This document shows positions 1 to 5,480 of a stretch of 5,480 nucleotides of DNA, one piece after another (the stretch's first letter is position 1; every line of letters begins with the position of its first letter). Both the position numbers and the translations under genes were made by a program. Origin of the DNA: Bacillota bacterium. Lineage in GTDB: Bacteria > Bacillota > Clostridia > Acetivibrionales > DTU013. Location: the NCBI GenBank assembly GCA_023399355.1, contig JAEWQC010000230.1:1-5480 (forward strand), read 5' to 3'. The notes under the pieces were generated by a model. It was not told the DNA's origin and searched no databases. It worked only from the letters and a program-made list of their open reading frames with translations.

Positions 1-1297
1 CCTTTACGCCGAACATCATGCTGACCTCGGAGGGCCCCTGATTTATCATATCAAGGTTAATCTGTGCTTTTGCCAGCGCATTCGCGGCTCTCGCCGTTAT
101 GCCGAGCGTATTGCGCATGCCTTCGCCGACAATCATGACCAGGGCCAGATCCTTGTCGACTGAAATATCATCAACAGCAAGTTCGTTCTTGATGCGCCCA
201 ACGATCCTGGCTTCCTTGTGCTCATCCAAAAGGTGCTGTTTCAGGATGATGGACATATTGTCAATACCGGATGGAATATGTTCAAAGGAAATCTGCTCTT
301 CCTCCAGAATCTGAAGGATTTTTCTTCCGAAGCCGACCTCGCGGTTCATCAGGTACTTGCTGATGTAGATGAAGCAAAAGCCTGAATCGCTGGCGATACC
401 CACGACCGGATCCGTTATGTTATGGCGTTCCTTTACGATTGTTGTACCAGGTGCACCGGGGTTGTTGGTGTTTTTAATTCTGACGGGAATCCCCTTGTGG
501 AAAACAGGGATGAGGGCTTCTTCGTGGAAAACGCTGAAACCGGCATAGGACAGCTCCCGCATCTCTCTGTAAGTCAATTCTTGAATCGGCCTGGGCGATT
601 TGATCAGGTTGGGATTTACAGCATAGACATTATCCACATCGGTAAAATTTTCATAAAGATCGGCATTGACAGCAGCAGACACGATCGATCCTGTGATATC
701 CGAGCCGCCTCTGGGAAGTGTAACTACTTCTCCGTTGAGAGAATACCCGAAAAAGCCGGGAAAGATGGTAATTCCGGGAAGCTCGGAAAGGTATTTCATA
801 TTATCATAGGATTGCGGAAGAACCTGGGCATTGCCAAATTCATCACTCAGCAGCAGGCCGGCCTCCCTTGGACTGACATAGCGTGCTTCCACACCGGTGC
901 TTTGCAGAAAAGCGGCGACCAGTCTGGCGCAATTATCCTCACCGGCGGCTTTCAAACTGTCCATATACCTTCCGGTATTGCTTCTGTCGGCTTCGACCCG
1001 TGCTTTCAGGTCTTCGGCGATGATTCCGGTAATTTCATCCGTAACACCAAGCCCGGCGGCGATTTCTGCAAATCTGGCTGATACAGCCTGCAATTCGTCA
1101 TCCGCATTGCCCTTTTGCAATCCTGCATTTGCGCAGGCGATCAACATGTCCGTAACCTTGGTATCTTCCTTGAAGCGCTTTCCAGGCGCCGATACTACGA
1201 CGAGTCTCCGGTCAGGGTCAGATGTGACAATGGAACAGACTTTTCTTATCTGATCGGCGGATGCCAGAGAGGTACCCCCGAATTTTGCAACTTTCAT
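1..1297 (-). CDS. Aspartate kinase (aspartokinase), 3' end cut off by the window edge
   Basis: Cytoplasmic enzyme that phosphorylates L-aspartate with ATP to 4-phospho-L-aspartate, the first step toward lysine, diaminopimelate, threonine and methionine. I translated the minus strand from the ATG at 1297-1295; 432 codons are visible with no stop. The kinase domain spans about residues 1-290: KFGGTS at 5-10, PRGGSD at 196-200 followed by ITGSIV, TDVDNVYAVNP at 219-229, and a YAGFSVFHEEAL stretch near 251-262. Two ACT-type regulatory domains follow (about 298-365 and 378 onward), ending in INQGPSEVSMMFGVK. ACT domains of this family bind lysine or threonine as feedback inhibitors; which one applies here cannot be told. 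The family is usually about 440-460 residues, so roughly the last 10-25 are missing. The start is fixed by GGGGG at 1306-1310, eight bases before the ATG, with the promoter -10 just upstream. It is monofunctional as far as seen, with no homoserine dehydrogenase part. It resembles Bacillus YclM/LysC-type enzymes; the paralogue is not certain, so no symbol is given. Confidence 0.95.
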   Translation of the reverse strand, partial: MKVAKFGGTSLASADQIRKVCSIVTSDPDRRLVVVSAPGKRFKEDTKVTDMLIACANAGLQKGNADDELQAVSARFAEIAAGLGVTDEITGIIAEDLKARVEADRSNTGRYMDSLKAAGEDNCARLVAAFLQSTGVEARYVSPREAGLLLSDEFGNAQVLPQSYDNMKYLSELPGITIFPGFFGYSLNGEVVTLPRGGSDITGSIVSAAVNADLYENFTDVDNVYAVNPNLIKSPRPIQELTYREMRELSYAGFSVFHEEALIPVFHKGIPVRIKNTNNPGAPGTTIVKERHNITDPVVGIASDSGFCFIYISKYLMNREVGFGRKILQILEEEQISFEHIPSGIDNMSIILKQHLLDEHKEARIVGRIKNELAVDDISVDKDLALVMIVGEGMRNTLGITARAANALAKAQINLDMINQGPSEVSMMFGVK

Positions 1298-1329
1298 ACG
1301 TTCAACCCCCAGAATAAATAATTCATTAT

Positions 1330-1359
1330 ATTATCACACCTGCAAAAAGGGTATGTCAA
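1330..1359 (-). promoter_or_regulatory. Sigma-A-type promoter of the aspartate kinase gene
   Basis: Read on the minus strand, a perfect -35 box TTGACA (1359-1354) is followed after 18 bases by GATAAT (1335-1330), which matches the TATAAT consensus at five of six positions and is preceded by a TG one base upstream (extended -10). Transcription would begin near 1322-1324, about 25 bases before the start codon. That leaves no room for a lysine riboswitch or a leader-peptide attenuator. The boxes are seen; their activity is inferred. Confidence 0.75.
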
Positions 1360-1380
1360 TAATAATTTCCCAAAAAATAA

Positions 1381-1394
1381 CGAACACTTGTTTG
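1381..1394. promoter_or_regulatory. Probable LexA (DinR) SOS operator of uvrB
   Basis: The sequence CGAACACTTGTTTG is an imperfect palindrome of the form CGAAC-N4-GTTTG. The published Gram-positive LexA/DinR box is CGAAC-RNRY-GTTYC, and this site agrees at 12 of its 14 positions. It overlaps the 5' end of the likely uvrB -35 region, where bound LexA would block RNA polymerase. uvrB is a classic SOS gene in Bacillus, which supports the call. The site lies about 20 bases upstream of the kinase -35 box, so direct repression of the kinase is unlikely. LexA binding itself is inferred. Confidence 0.75.
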
Positions 1395-1424
1395 TATTTT
1401 GCCGGATTTATGATATAATATAAT
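1392..1424 (+). promoter_or_regulatory. Likely uvrB promoter
   Basis: Two overlapping perfect TATAAT boxes occur at 1414-1419 and 1419-1424. The first lies 16 bases after TTGTAT (1392-1397), a weak -35 box matching only the TTG part of the consensus. A weak -35 with a strong -10, overlapped by a LexA box, is typical of SOS promoters. A start near 1426-1432 would give a leader of roughly 55-60 bases before uvrB. The -10 is clear; the exact -35 is less so. Confidence 0.6.
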
Positions 1425-1487
1425 GTATGTTTTAACGTTCAGATTCTGAAGGAGTGTATTGAAGCATATAGAACTTTTGGAGGAATT

Positions 1488-3464
1488 ATGCCGGAATTTA
1501 AAATTGTCTCGGAATATAAATTGTGCGGGGATCAGCCGGATGCGGTGGACAAGCTTGTAAACGGGCTGAACAGGGGATACAGGCATCAGACGCTTTTGGG
1601 CGTAACCGGTTCCGGTAAAACCTTTACCATGGCGAACGTGATTGAAAGGGTGCAGCGGCCGACCCTGATCATGGCGCATAATAAAACACTGGCAGCACAG
1701 CTGTGCAGCGAATTCAAGGAATTTTTCCCGAACAATTCGGTAGATTACTTTGTCAGTTATTATGACTATTATCAGCCGGAAGCATATATTGCTTCGACAG
1801 ATACCTATATAGAAAAAGACTCCTCGATCAACGATGAGATCGACAAGCTGAGGCATTCCGCTACGGCTGCCCTGTTTGAACGCAGGGATGTTATTATCGT
1901 TGCGAGTGTATCGTGTATTTATGGACTTGGTGATCCTGAGGATTATAACGAACTGATGTTGTCTCTGAGGCCGGGTATGCAGAAGGACAGGGATGAGATC
2001 ATCCGGAAACTCGTCGATATTCAATATGAGAGGAATGAAATTGATTTCAAACGTGGTAAATTCAGGGCCAGAGGGGATGTCCTCGAAATATTTCCTCCTG
2101 ATTCGTCTGAAAAAGTACTGCGGGTCGAATTCTTCGGAGATGAAATAGAGAAGATATCCGAGGTCAACTACCTTACAGGAGAGATCCTTGGCATCCGTTC
2201 ACATGCTGCCATTTTTCCTGCCAACCACTATGCTACCACAAGACCTAAAATGCTCCGTTCGTTGACCACGATCGAGGAGGAACTTGAGGAAAGACTGAAG
2301 GAATTGAAGGAACAGGGGAAGCTGGTAGAGGCACAAAGGCTGGAGCAAAGGACCAGATATGACCTTGAAATGCTGCAGGAAATAGGCTTTTGCCAGGGAA
2401 TTGAGAACTATTCCAGGCATATCAGCGGAAGGGAACCCGGCAGTTCACCTTACACTCTTATTGATTATTTCCCAGAAGACATGTTGCTGATTGTGGATGA
2501 ATCGCATGTTTCCATTCCTCAAATCGGAAGCATGTACAATGGCGACAGATCCCGCAAGGAATCTCTTGTTGAATTCGGTTTCAGACTGCCGTCGGCTTAT
2601 GACAACCGACCCTTGAGATTTGAAGAATTCGAGAAAAAAATCAAGCAGACCATCTATGTAAGCGCCACTCCGGGAAAATACGAGCAGAGAAATTCACAGC
2701 AGGTGGCGGAGCAGATTATCAGGCCGACAGGCCTCATAGACCCGGACATCATGGTGCGTCCTGTCAAAGGTCAGATTGACGATCTGATCGGTGAAATATC
2801 CATACGTGTGAAGAAACAGCAGAGAGTCCTGGTTACAACGCTGACAAAAAAGATGGCTGAGGATTTGACCTCCTATCTTAAGGAATTGGATTTCAAAGTG
2901 GAGTATCTGCATTCAGATGTTGATACCCTTGAAAGAATAGAACTGATCAGGAACTTAAGACTGGGTGTCTTTGACATATTGGTCGGCATCAACCTGCTGA
3001 GGGAAGGCCTTGACTTGCCGGAGGTCACACTTGTGGCGATACTTGACGCAGACAAGGAAGGCTTTCTGCGCTCGGAAACCTCACTGATACAGACCATTGG
3101 CAGAGCGGCCAGGCATGTGGAGGGTACCGTCATTATGTACGCAGATAAAATAACGGATTCGATGCAGAAGGCGATCAGCGAGACTAACAGAAGAAGAAAG
3201 ATCCAGATGGAATACAATGCAGCAAACGGCATCACGCCCACGACCATTCAAAAGGCTGTAAGAGACAGGCTGGAAACGATGAAGGTCGCTGAGGAAGATA
3301 CGAAGTATGCATATGGACAGAGCTTTGACCAGCTGGACGGGAAGGATCTTCAGGCCATGATGCTGAAGCTGGAGAAGGAAATGAAAGAAGCTGCGAGGGA
3401 TCTGCAGTTCGAGAGAGCGGCACATTTGAGAGACAAGCTGCAGGAACTAAAAAAGAAGCTTTAG
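1488..3464 (+). CDS. uvrB: UvrABC nucleotide excision repair protein, subunit B
   Basis: UvrB is the damage-verifying helicase-like subunit of bacterial excision repair. UvrA delivers it to DNA, it inserts a hairpin between the strands at the lesion, then recruits UvrC for the two incisions; UvrD later clears the product. The 658-residue length is normal for the family. Visible motifs are Walker A GVTGSGKT at 38-45, the aromatic beta-hairpin YYDYYQPEAY at 91-100 (Y91, Y92, Y94, Y95), Walker B/DESH at 337-340, SATP at 392-395, REGLDLPEV from 505, and QTIGRAAR at 535-542. A C-terminal UVR helix pair follows (about 622-658, with LQFERAAHLRDKL), which is the contact for UvrC. The start is set by GGAGG at 1479-1483 and the conserved MPEFKIVSEY opening. 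Stop is TAG. The gene is preceded by a LexA box and promoter and followed by a terminator, so it is probably transcribed alone and SOS-induced. No truncation or missing catalytic residue was seen. Confidence 0.99.
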   Translation: MPEFKIVSEYKLCGDQPDAVDKLVNGLNRGYRHQTLLGVTGSGKTFTMANVIERVQRPTLIMAHNKTLAAQLCSEFKEFFPNNSVDYFVSYYDYYQPEAYIASTDTYIEKDSSINDEIDKLRHSATAALFERRDVIIVASVSCIYGLGDPEDYNELMLSLRPGMQKDRDEIIRKLVDIQYERNEIDFKRGKFRARGDVLEIFPPDSSEKVLRVEFFGDEIEKISEVNYLTGEILGIRSHAAIFPANHYATTRPKMLRSLTTIEEELEERLKELKEQGKLVEAQRLEQRTRYDLEMLQEIGFCQGIENYSRHISGREPGSSPYTLIDYFPEDMLLIVDESHVSIPQIGSMYNGDRSRKESLVEFGFRLPSAYDNRPLRFEEFEKKIKQTIYVSATPGKYEQRNSQQVAEQIIRPTGLIDPDIMVRPVKGQIDDLIGEISIRVKKQQRVLVTTLTKKMAEDLTSYLKELDFKVEYLHSDVDTLERIELIRNLRLGVFDILVGINLLREGLDLPEVTLVAILDADKEGFLRSETSLIQTIGRAARHVEGTVIMYADKITDSMQKAISETNRRRKIQMEYNAANGITPTTIQKAVRDRLETMKVAEEDTKYAYGQSFDQLDGKDLQAMMLKLEKEMKEAARDLQFERAAHLRDKLQELKKKL

Positions 3465-3495
3465 TAAAAAAGATGAGCCTTTAAGAAAACCATTA

Positions 3496-3541
3496 ACATG
3501 TATCACAACTTACATGTATCACAACTTACATGTATCACAAC
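3496..3541. repeat. 16-bp direct tandem repeat, 2.9 copies
   Basis: The unit ACATGTATCACAACTT occurs exactly at 3496-3511 and 3512-3527, and its first 14 bases again at 3528-3541. There are no mismatches between copies, which points to recent expansion or strong constraint. Each unit opens with the palindrome ACATGT. The repeats lie between the uvrB stop codon and the terminator, so they should be transcribed as part of the uvrB 3' tail. The unit is not a multiple of three and no coding role is apparent. I do not recognise it as a known binding site. Confidence 0.9.
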
Positions 3542-3585
3542 AAAATTGAATTAATAATTATCCGTTATCGGAAAATAGCATTTAC

Positions 3586-3627
3586 AAACAGCAGCATCCT
3601 TTTGTCAAGGGTTTGCCGCTGTTTTTT
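3586..3627 (+). terminator. Rho-independent terminator of uvrB
   Basis: The outer arms AAACAGCAGC (3586-3595) and GCCGCTGTTT (3615-3624) pair at nine of ten positions (one A·C mismatch). An inner stem CCTT (3598-3601) pairs with AAGG (3607-3610) around a five-base loop. The 3' arm runs into six T residues (3622-3627) and further T-rich sequence. It lies about 120 bases after the uvrB stop and before the array, so it should isolate uvrB from the downstream regulator. The reverse strand lacks an equally good U-tract, so it is probably one-directional. Confidence 0.8.
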
Positions 3628-3672
3628 GTTTTGGTTGCATATTAAATTTTCGCAGTTGGTAGTATTGGTGAA

Positions 3673-3715
3673 TTGGTTGGCTAAAATGAATATAATTGGT
3701 AGTTTAGGCTCCCAA
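3673..3715. repeat. Imperfect inverted repeat inside array copy 1
   Basis: TTGGTTGGCTAAA (3673-3685) and TTTAGGCTCCCAA (3703-3715) can pair at 10 of 13 positions around a 17-base A+T-rich loop that contains TATAAT. The same copy has a second, longer-range perfect inverted repeat, TAGTATTGG (3660-3668) with CCAATACTA (3712-3720), which competes for the CCAA end. Confidence 0.6.
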
Positions 3716-3743
3716 TACTAATGCGGTTGGTAATATTGCCAAA

Positions 3744-3786
3744 TTGGCTGGCTAAAATAAATATAATTGGTGGTTTAGGCTGCCAA
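3744..3786. repeat. Imperfect inverted repeat inside array copy 2
   Basis: TTGGCTGGCTAAA (3744-3756) and TTTAGGCTGCCAA (3774-3786) can pair at 11 of 13 positions around a 17-base loop containing TATAAT. Compared with copy 1, one extra pair forms because both sides changed (T to C at unit position 26, C to G at 60). Just upstream, TTGGTAATATTGCCAA (3727-3742) is a near-perfect 16-bp palindrome. No U-tract follows the hairpin, so it is not an ordinary terminator. Confidence 0.65.
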
Positions 3787-3881
3787 TACTAATATAGCTG
3801 ATAATAGTGACAAATTGGCTGGCTTGAATTAGTGCGATTGGTGGTATGCTCTTACAATAGGATGTGCTAATATTAAATTGG

Positions 3882-3891
3882 ATGGTACCAT
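3882..3891. promoter_or_regulatory. Perfect palindrome ATGGTACCAT, candidate operator
   Basis: A perfect 10-bp dyad located 30 bases before the start codon of the MocR-type regulator. MocR proteins commonly control their own gene, and for GabR the known half-sites read ATACCA; TGGTAT occurs nearby at 3842-3847 and TGGTAC lies within this palindrome. An autoregulatory role is therefore plausible, but it is inference from position and weak motif likeness only. Confidence 0.35.
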
Positions 3892-3920
3892 TTTACTTGA
3901 AAGAAAGAAGATGAAAAGCA

Positions 3921-5456
3921 ATGGATATAAAACTTGACAGAAACGGTTCAATACCAATTTATCTGCAGATAAGCAACCAAATCAGGGGCATGATACTGGC
4001 TGGGAATCTTGAAGCAGGTGCCAAATTGCCCCCCGAGAGGAAACTGGCGGAACAGCTGCAGGTGAACAGAAGCACTGTGCTCAATGCCTACAGGGAGCTT
4101 AAAGCAAATAACCTGGTTGATTCACATATTGGTCAGGGAACTTCAGTCATAATGGGGAGATTGGATGGCGGAATTGATCAGGATGGAGGAACAGGTAATG
4201 ATGCACCGCCTCCTTCCATGCCGTGGGAACAACTTTTCAGTGAAAATTCGCTGAGATCGCAGGACACGACGGTGAGGGATCTGCTGAGACTTTCAGGAAG
4301 CAGCGGAATGATTCTGTTTGCAGCAGGTGTTACGGTGCCGGGGATCGATTCTCTGGATGCATTGCAGCGGATTCAATCGGAGGTACTAAGGCAATATGGG
4401 CATTCTGCCGTTCAACACATACCAACCGAGGGCTTTTATCCCTTGCGTGGGAGTATATGCGCCTTAATGGGTGAACGCGGGATTTGCGCCAACGCGGAAG
4501 ATGTCGTAGTATTGTCGGGTTCTCAGCAGGGATTGGATCTTGCGGCCCGAATATTCATCGATCCGGGTGATGTGGTGTTTGTCGAGGAACCAAGCTTTTT
4601 CAGCGCTTTCCACATTTTTAAAGCGGCAGGGGCCAGAGTGATAGGAGTGCCAACCGACAAGGACGGAATGCGGACGGACATACTGGCGGTTATGCTGGAA
4701 AGATTCAAACCCAAATTGATTTATACAATACCTGATTTCCAGAATCCTACAGGCTTCGTCATGAACCTGGAAAGACGTAAAAATCTGCTGTCGCTTGCAT
4801 ATAAACACCAAACCGTCATCCTGGAGGACGACCCGTACGGCAGACTGCGTTATGAGGGCAGCACACTGCCGCCTCTGAAAGCTTTGGACAGACATGGGCA
4901 TGTAATTTACCTCAGTACTTTTTCAAAACTGCTGTTTCCGGGCTTCAGAGTAGGCTGGCTTACAGCGCCCCAGGCAGTAGTCAGCCGTTTTGTGCTGCTG
5001 AAGCAGTTGGCGGATTTGCATACAAGCAGCCTTCCGCAGCTGATATTTGACAGGTTCATACGAGAAGGTCTTCTGGAAAAGCATCTTGTAACAGCGAACA
5101 AGGAAAACTGCAGAAGAAGGGATACCATGCTGGAGTCACTGCATTCGGCAAAAATGGAAGGCCTGAACTGGAATACTCCCGAGGGAGGACTCTATCTCTG
5201 GTGCAGGCTTCCCGACAATATGCTCCAATCAAGACTACTGGCAAAGTCGGTGGAAAACGGCGTCTCCTTCGTGCCTGGAAACACCTTTTTCCCCGCTACG
5301 CCTCCTGGAAATTACATAAGATTGAATTTCACCTACCCTGCGCCGGAACAGATCACTGAGGGAGTTAAAAGACTTGTAAGGGCGTGGGGGGATATCCTGA
5401 AGGAACAAAAACGATATACTCCAGTATCCGAAACAAAGCTGGGACCTATTGTCTAA
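3921..5456 (+). CDS. MocR-family transcription regulator (GntR winged helix fused to aminotransferase-like PLP domain)
   Basis: Regulators of this family bind DNA through an N-terminal GntR-type winged helix and sense pyridoxal phosphate, or its adducts with amino compounds, through a C-terminal fold-type I aminotransferase-like domain, usually as domain-swapped dimers. Of 511 residues, about 1-77 form the winged helix (LPPERKLAEQLQVNRSTV from 36, wing GQGTS at 71-75). A Gly/Asp/Pro-rich linker runs to about 125, then the large domain to about 495. PLP-site features are intact: NPTG at 275-278, D303-xx-Y306 in EDDPYGRLRY, STFSK with the Schiff-base lysine K336, and R467 in YIRLNF, the expected carboxylate-binding arginine. 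A true aminotransferase is less likely because of the fused HTH, but enzymatic activity cannot be excluded. An in-frame TGA at 3912-3914 makes ATG 3921 the first possible start; the ribosome site is weak (purine-rich AAGAAAGAAG, 3901-3910). No target gene is visible, so GabR-, PdxR- or TauR-like roles cannot be separated. Confidence 0.93.
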   Translation: MDIKLDRNGSIPIYLQISNQIRGMILAGNLEAGAKLPPERKLAEQLQVNRSTVLNAYRELKANNLVDSHIGQGTSVIMGRLDGGIDQDGGTGNDAPPPSMPWEQLFSENSLRSQDTTVRDLLRLSGSSGMILFAAGVTVPGIDSLDALQRIQSEVLRQYGHSAVQHIPTEGFYPLRGSICALMGERGICANAEDVVVLSGSQQGLDLAARIFIDPGDVVFVEEPSFFSAFHIFKAAGARVIGVPTDKDGMRTDILAVMLERFKPKLIYTIPDFQNPTGFVMNLERRKNLLSLAYKHQTVILEDDPYGRLRYEGSTLPPLKALDRHGHVIYLSTFSKLLFPGFRVGWLTAPQAVVSRFVLLKQLADLHTSSLPQLIFDRFIREGLLEKHLVTANKENCRRRDTMLESLHSAKMEGLNWNTPEGGLYLWCRLPDNMLQSRLLAKSVENGVSFVPGNTFFPATPPGNYIRLNFTYPAPEQITEGVKRLVRAWGDILKEQKRYTPVSETKLGPIV

Positions 5457-5480
5457 GAGTCCGCTCCCGGCACATAAAAT

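Larger units (their letters stand above)
3652..3864. repeat. 71-bp tandem array: two good copies and one decayed copy
   Basis: Units start at 3652, 3723 and 3794, each 71 bases. By hand alignment copies 1 and 2 agree at 62 of 71 positions without gaps; copies 2 and 3 agree at about 47 of 71, the best-kept part of copy 3 being the middle (AATTGGCTGGC and ATTGGTGGT). Copies 1 and 2 both end in CCAATACTAAT. TTGG-type motifs recur, and copy 1 has TTGGT four times (3656, 3665, 3673 and 3696). The array ends 56 bases before the start codon of the MocR-type gene. It could be a multi-site operator, a small repetitive element, or a duplicated promoter region; the sequence alone does not decide. Confidence 0.88.
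3465..3920. other. 456-base A+T-rich spacer between uvrB and the MocR-type gene
   Basis: This is the only long stretch without a gene. In order it holds the uvrB 3' untranslated tail with a 16-bp triple repeat, a rho-independent terminator, a 71-bp tandem array, and a 10-bp palindrome near the next start codon. Base composition is clearly more A+T-rich than the flanking genes. No promoter for the downstream gene can be fixed. Perfect TATAAT boxes sit at 3691-3696 and 3762-3767 inside the array but lack a well-spaced -35. A weak alternative is TTGAAT (3824-3829) with TATGCT (3845-3850), 15 bases apart, with a TG extension. I see no convincing protein gene or structured RNA of a known class here. 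Confidence 0.7.

Noticed and set aside
422..1321. Open frames on the plus strand (422-1081, 897-1253, 1115-1321)
   Set aside because: They lie antisense to the aspartate kinase, whose protein motifs are unmistakable; the translations have no recognisable domain.
1449..1461. AAGGAG followed by TTG at 1459 as an alternative start or leader peptide before uvrB
   Set aside because: The TTG frame is out of frame with uvrB and gives no recognisable peptide; GGAGG at 1479-1483 and the conserved MPEFKI opening support ATG 1488.
1356..2024. Minus-strand open frame of 222 codons across the uvrB promoter and 5' end
   Set aside because: Antisense to conserved uvrB motifs (Walker A, beta-hairpin), no recognisable family; a shadow of the coding strand.
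3530..3721. 63-codon plus-strand open frame in the spacer
   Set aside because: It begins inside the 16-bp repeat, crosses the terminator hairpin and ends in the 71-bp array; no ribosome site and a low-complexity translation.
3652..3864. CRISPR array
   Set aside because: Units are 71 bp, contiguous and diverged throughout; there is no short conserved repeat alternating with unique spacers and no cas gene.
3652..3864. Riboswitch or T-box leader for the regulator
   Set aside because: No conserved core of a known class was recognised, and the tandem unit structure explains the hairpins better; no terminator-type U-tract follows them.
4464..5244. Minus-strand open frames (4464-4901, 4523-4714, 4907-5128, 5056-5244)
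   Set aside because: Antisense to the conserved PLP domain of the MocR-type gene; no domain in any of them.
5457..5480. Possible terminator or promoter after the MocR-type gene
   Set aside because: Only 24 bases are visible and no complete hairpin or promoter can be drawn in them.

Overview
The window carries three protein genes and looks like chromosomal DNA of a Gram-positive anaerobe of the Clostridia (Bacillota). This rests on the clostridial flavour of the proteins, A+T-rich intergenic DNA with good sigma-A-type promoters, GGAGG-type ribosome binding sites, and a Bacillus/Clostridium-type LexA box. The genus cannot be read from the sequence. No RNA gene, CRISPR array, insertion sequence or phage gene was seen.

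Layout. (1) Bases 1-1297, minus strand: an aspartate kinase gene running off the left edge, so only its last codons are missing. (2) Bases 1298-1487: a compact divergent control region. It holds a near-consensus promoter for the kinase with a very short leader, and a uvrB promoter whose -35 end is overlapped by a probable LexA (SOS) operator. (3) Bases 1488-3464, plus strand: a complete uvrB with every expected helicase, DNA-contact and UvrC-binding motif. (4) Bases 3465-3920: a 456-base A+T-rich spacer with unusual structure. It contains a 16-bp sequence repeated almost three times, a rho-independent terminator for uvrB, a 71-bp tandem array of two good copies plus one decayed copy (each good copy containing an imperfect inverted repeat), and a perfect 10-bp palindrome just before the next gene. 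(5) Bases 3921-5456, plus strand: a complete MocR-type regulator, a GntR winged helix fused to an aminotransferase-like PLP domain. The last 24 bases hold nothing that can be assigned.

Functionally the three genes are separate units: entry into the aspartate amino-acid family, nucleotide excision repair, and an amino-acid/vitamin-type transcription regulator. uvrB appears to be a single-gene SOS transcript ended by its own terminator. The regulator's targets are not visible. The repeat array directly upstream suggests elaborate (auto)regulation, or a small mobile or repetitive element. That spacer is the only part of the window that ordinary annotation does not explain, and the 71-bp array is the best candidate for something undescribed.
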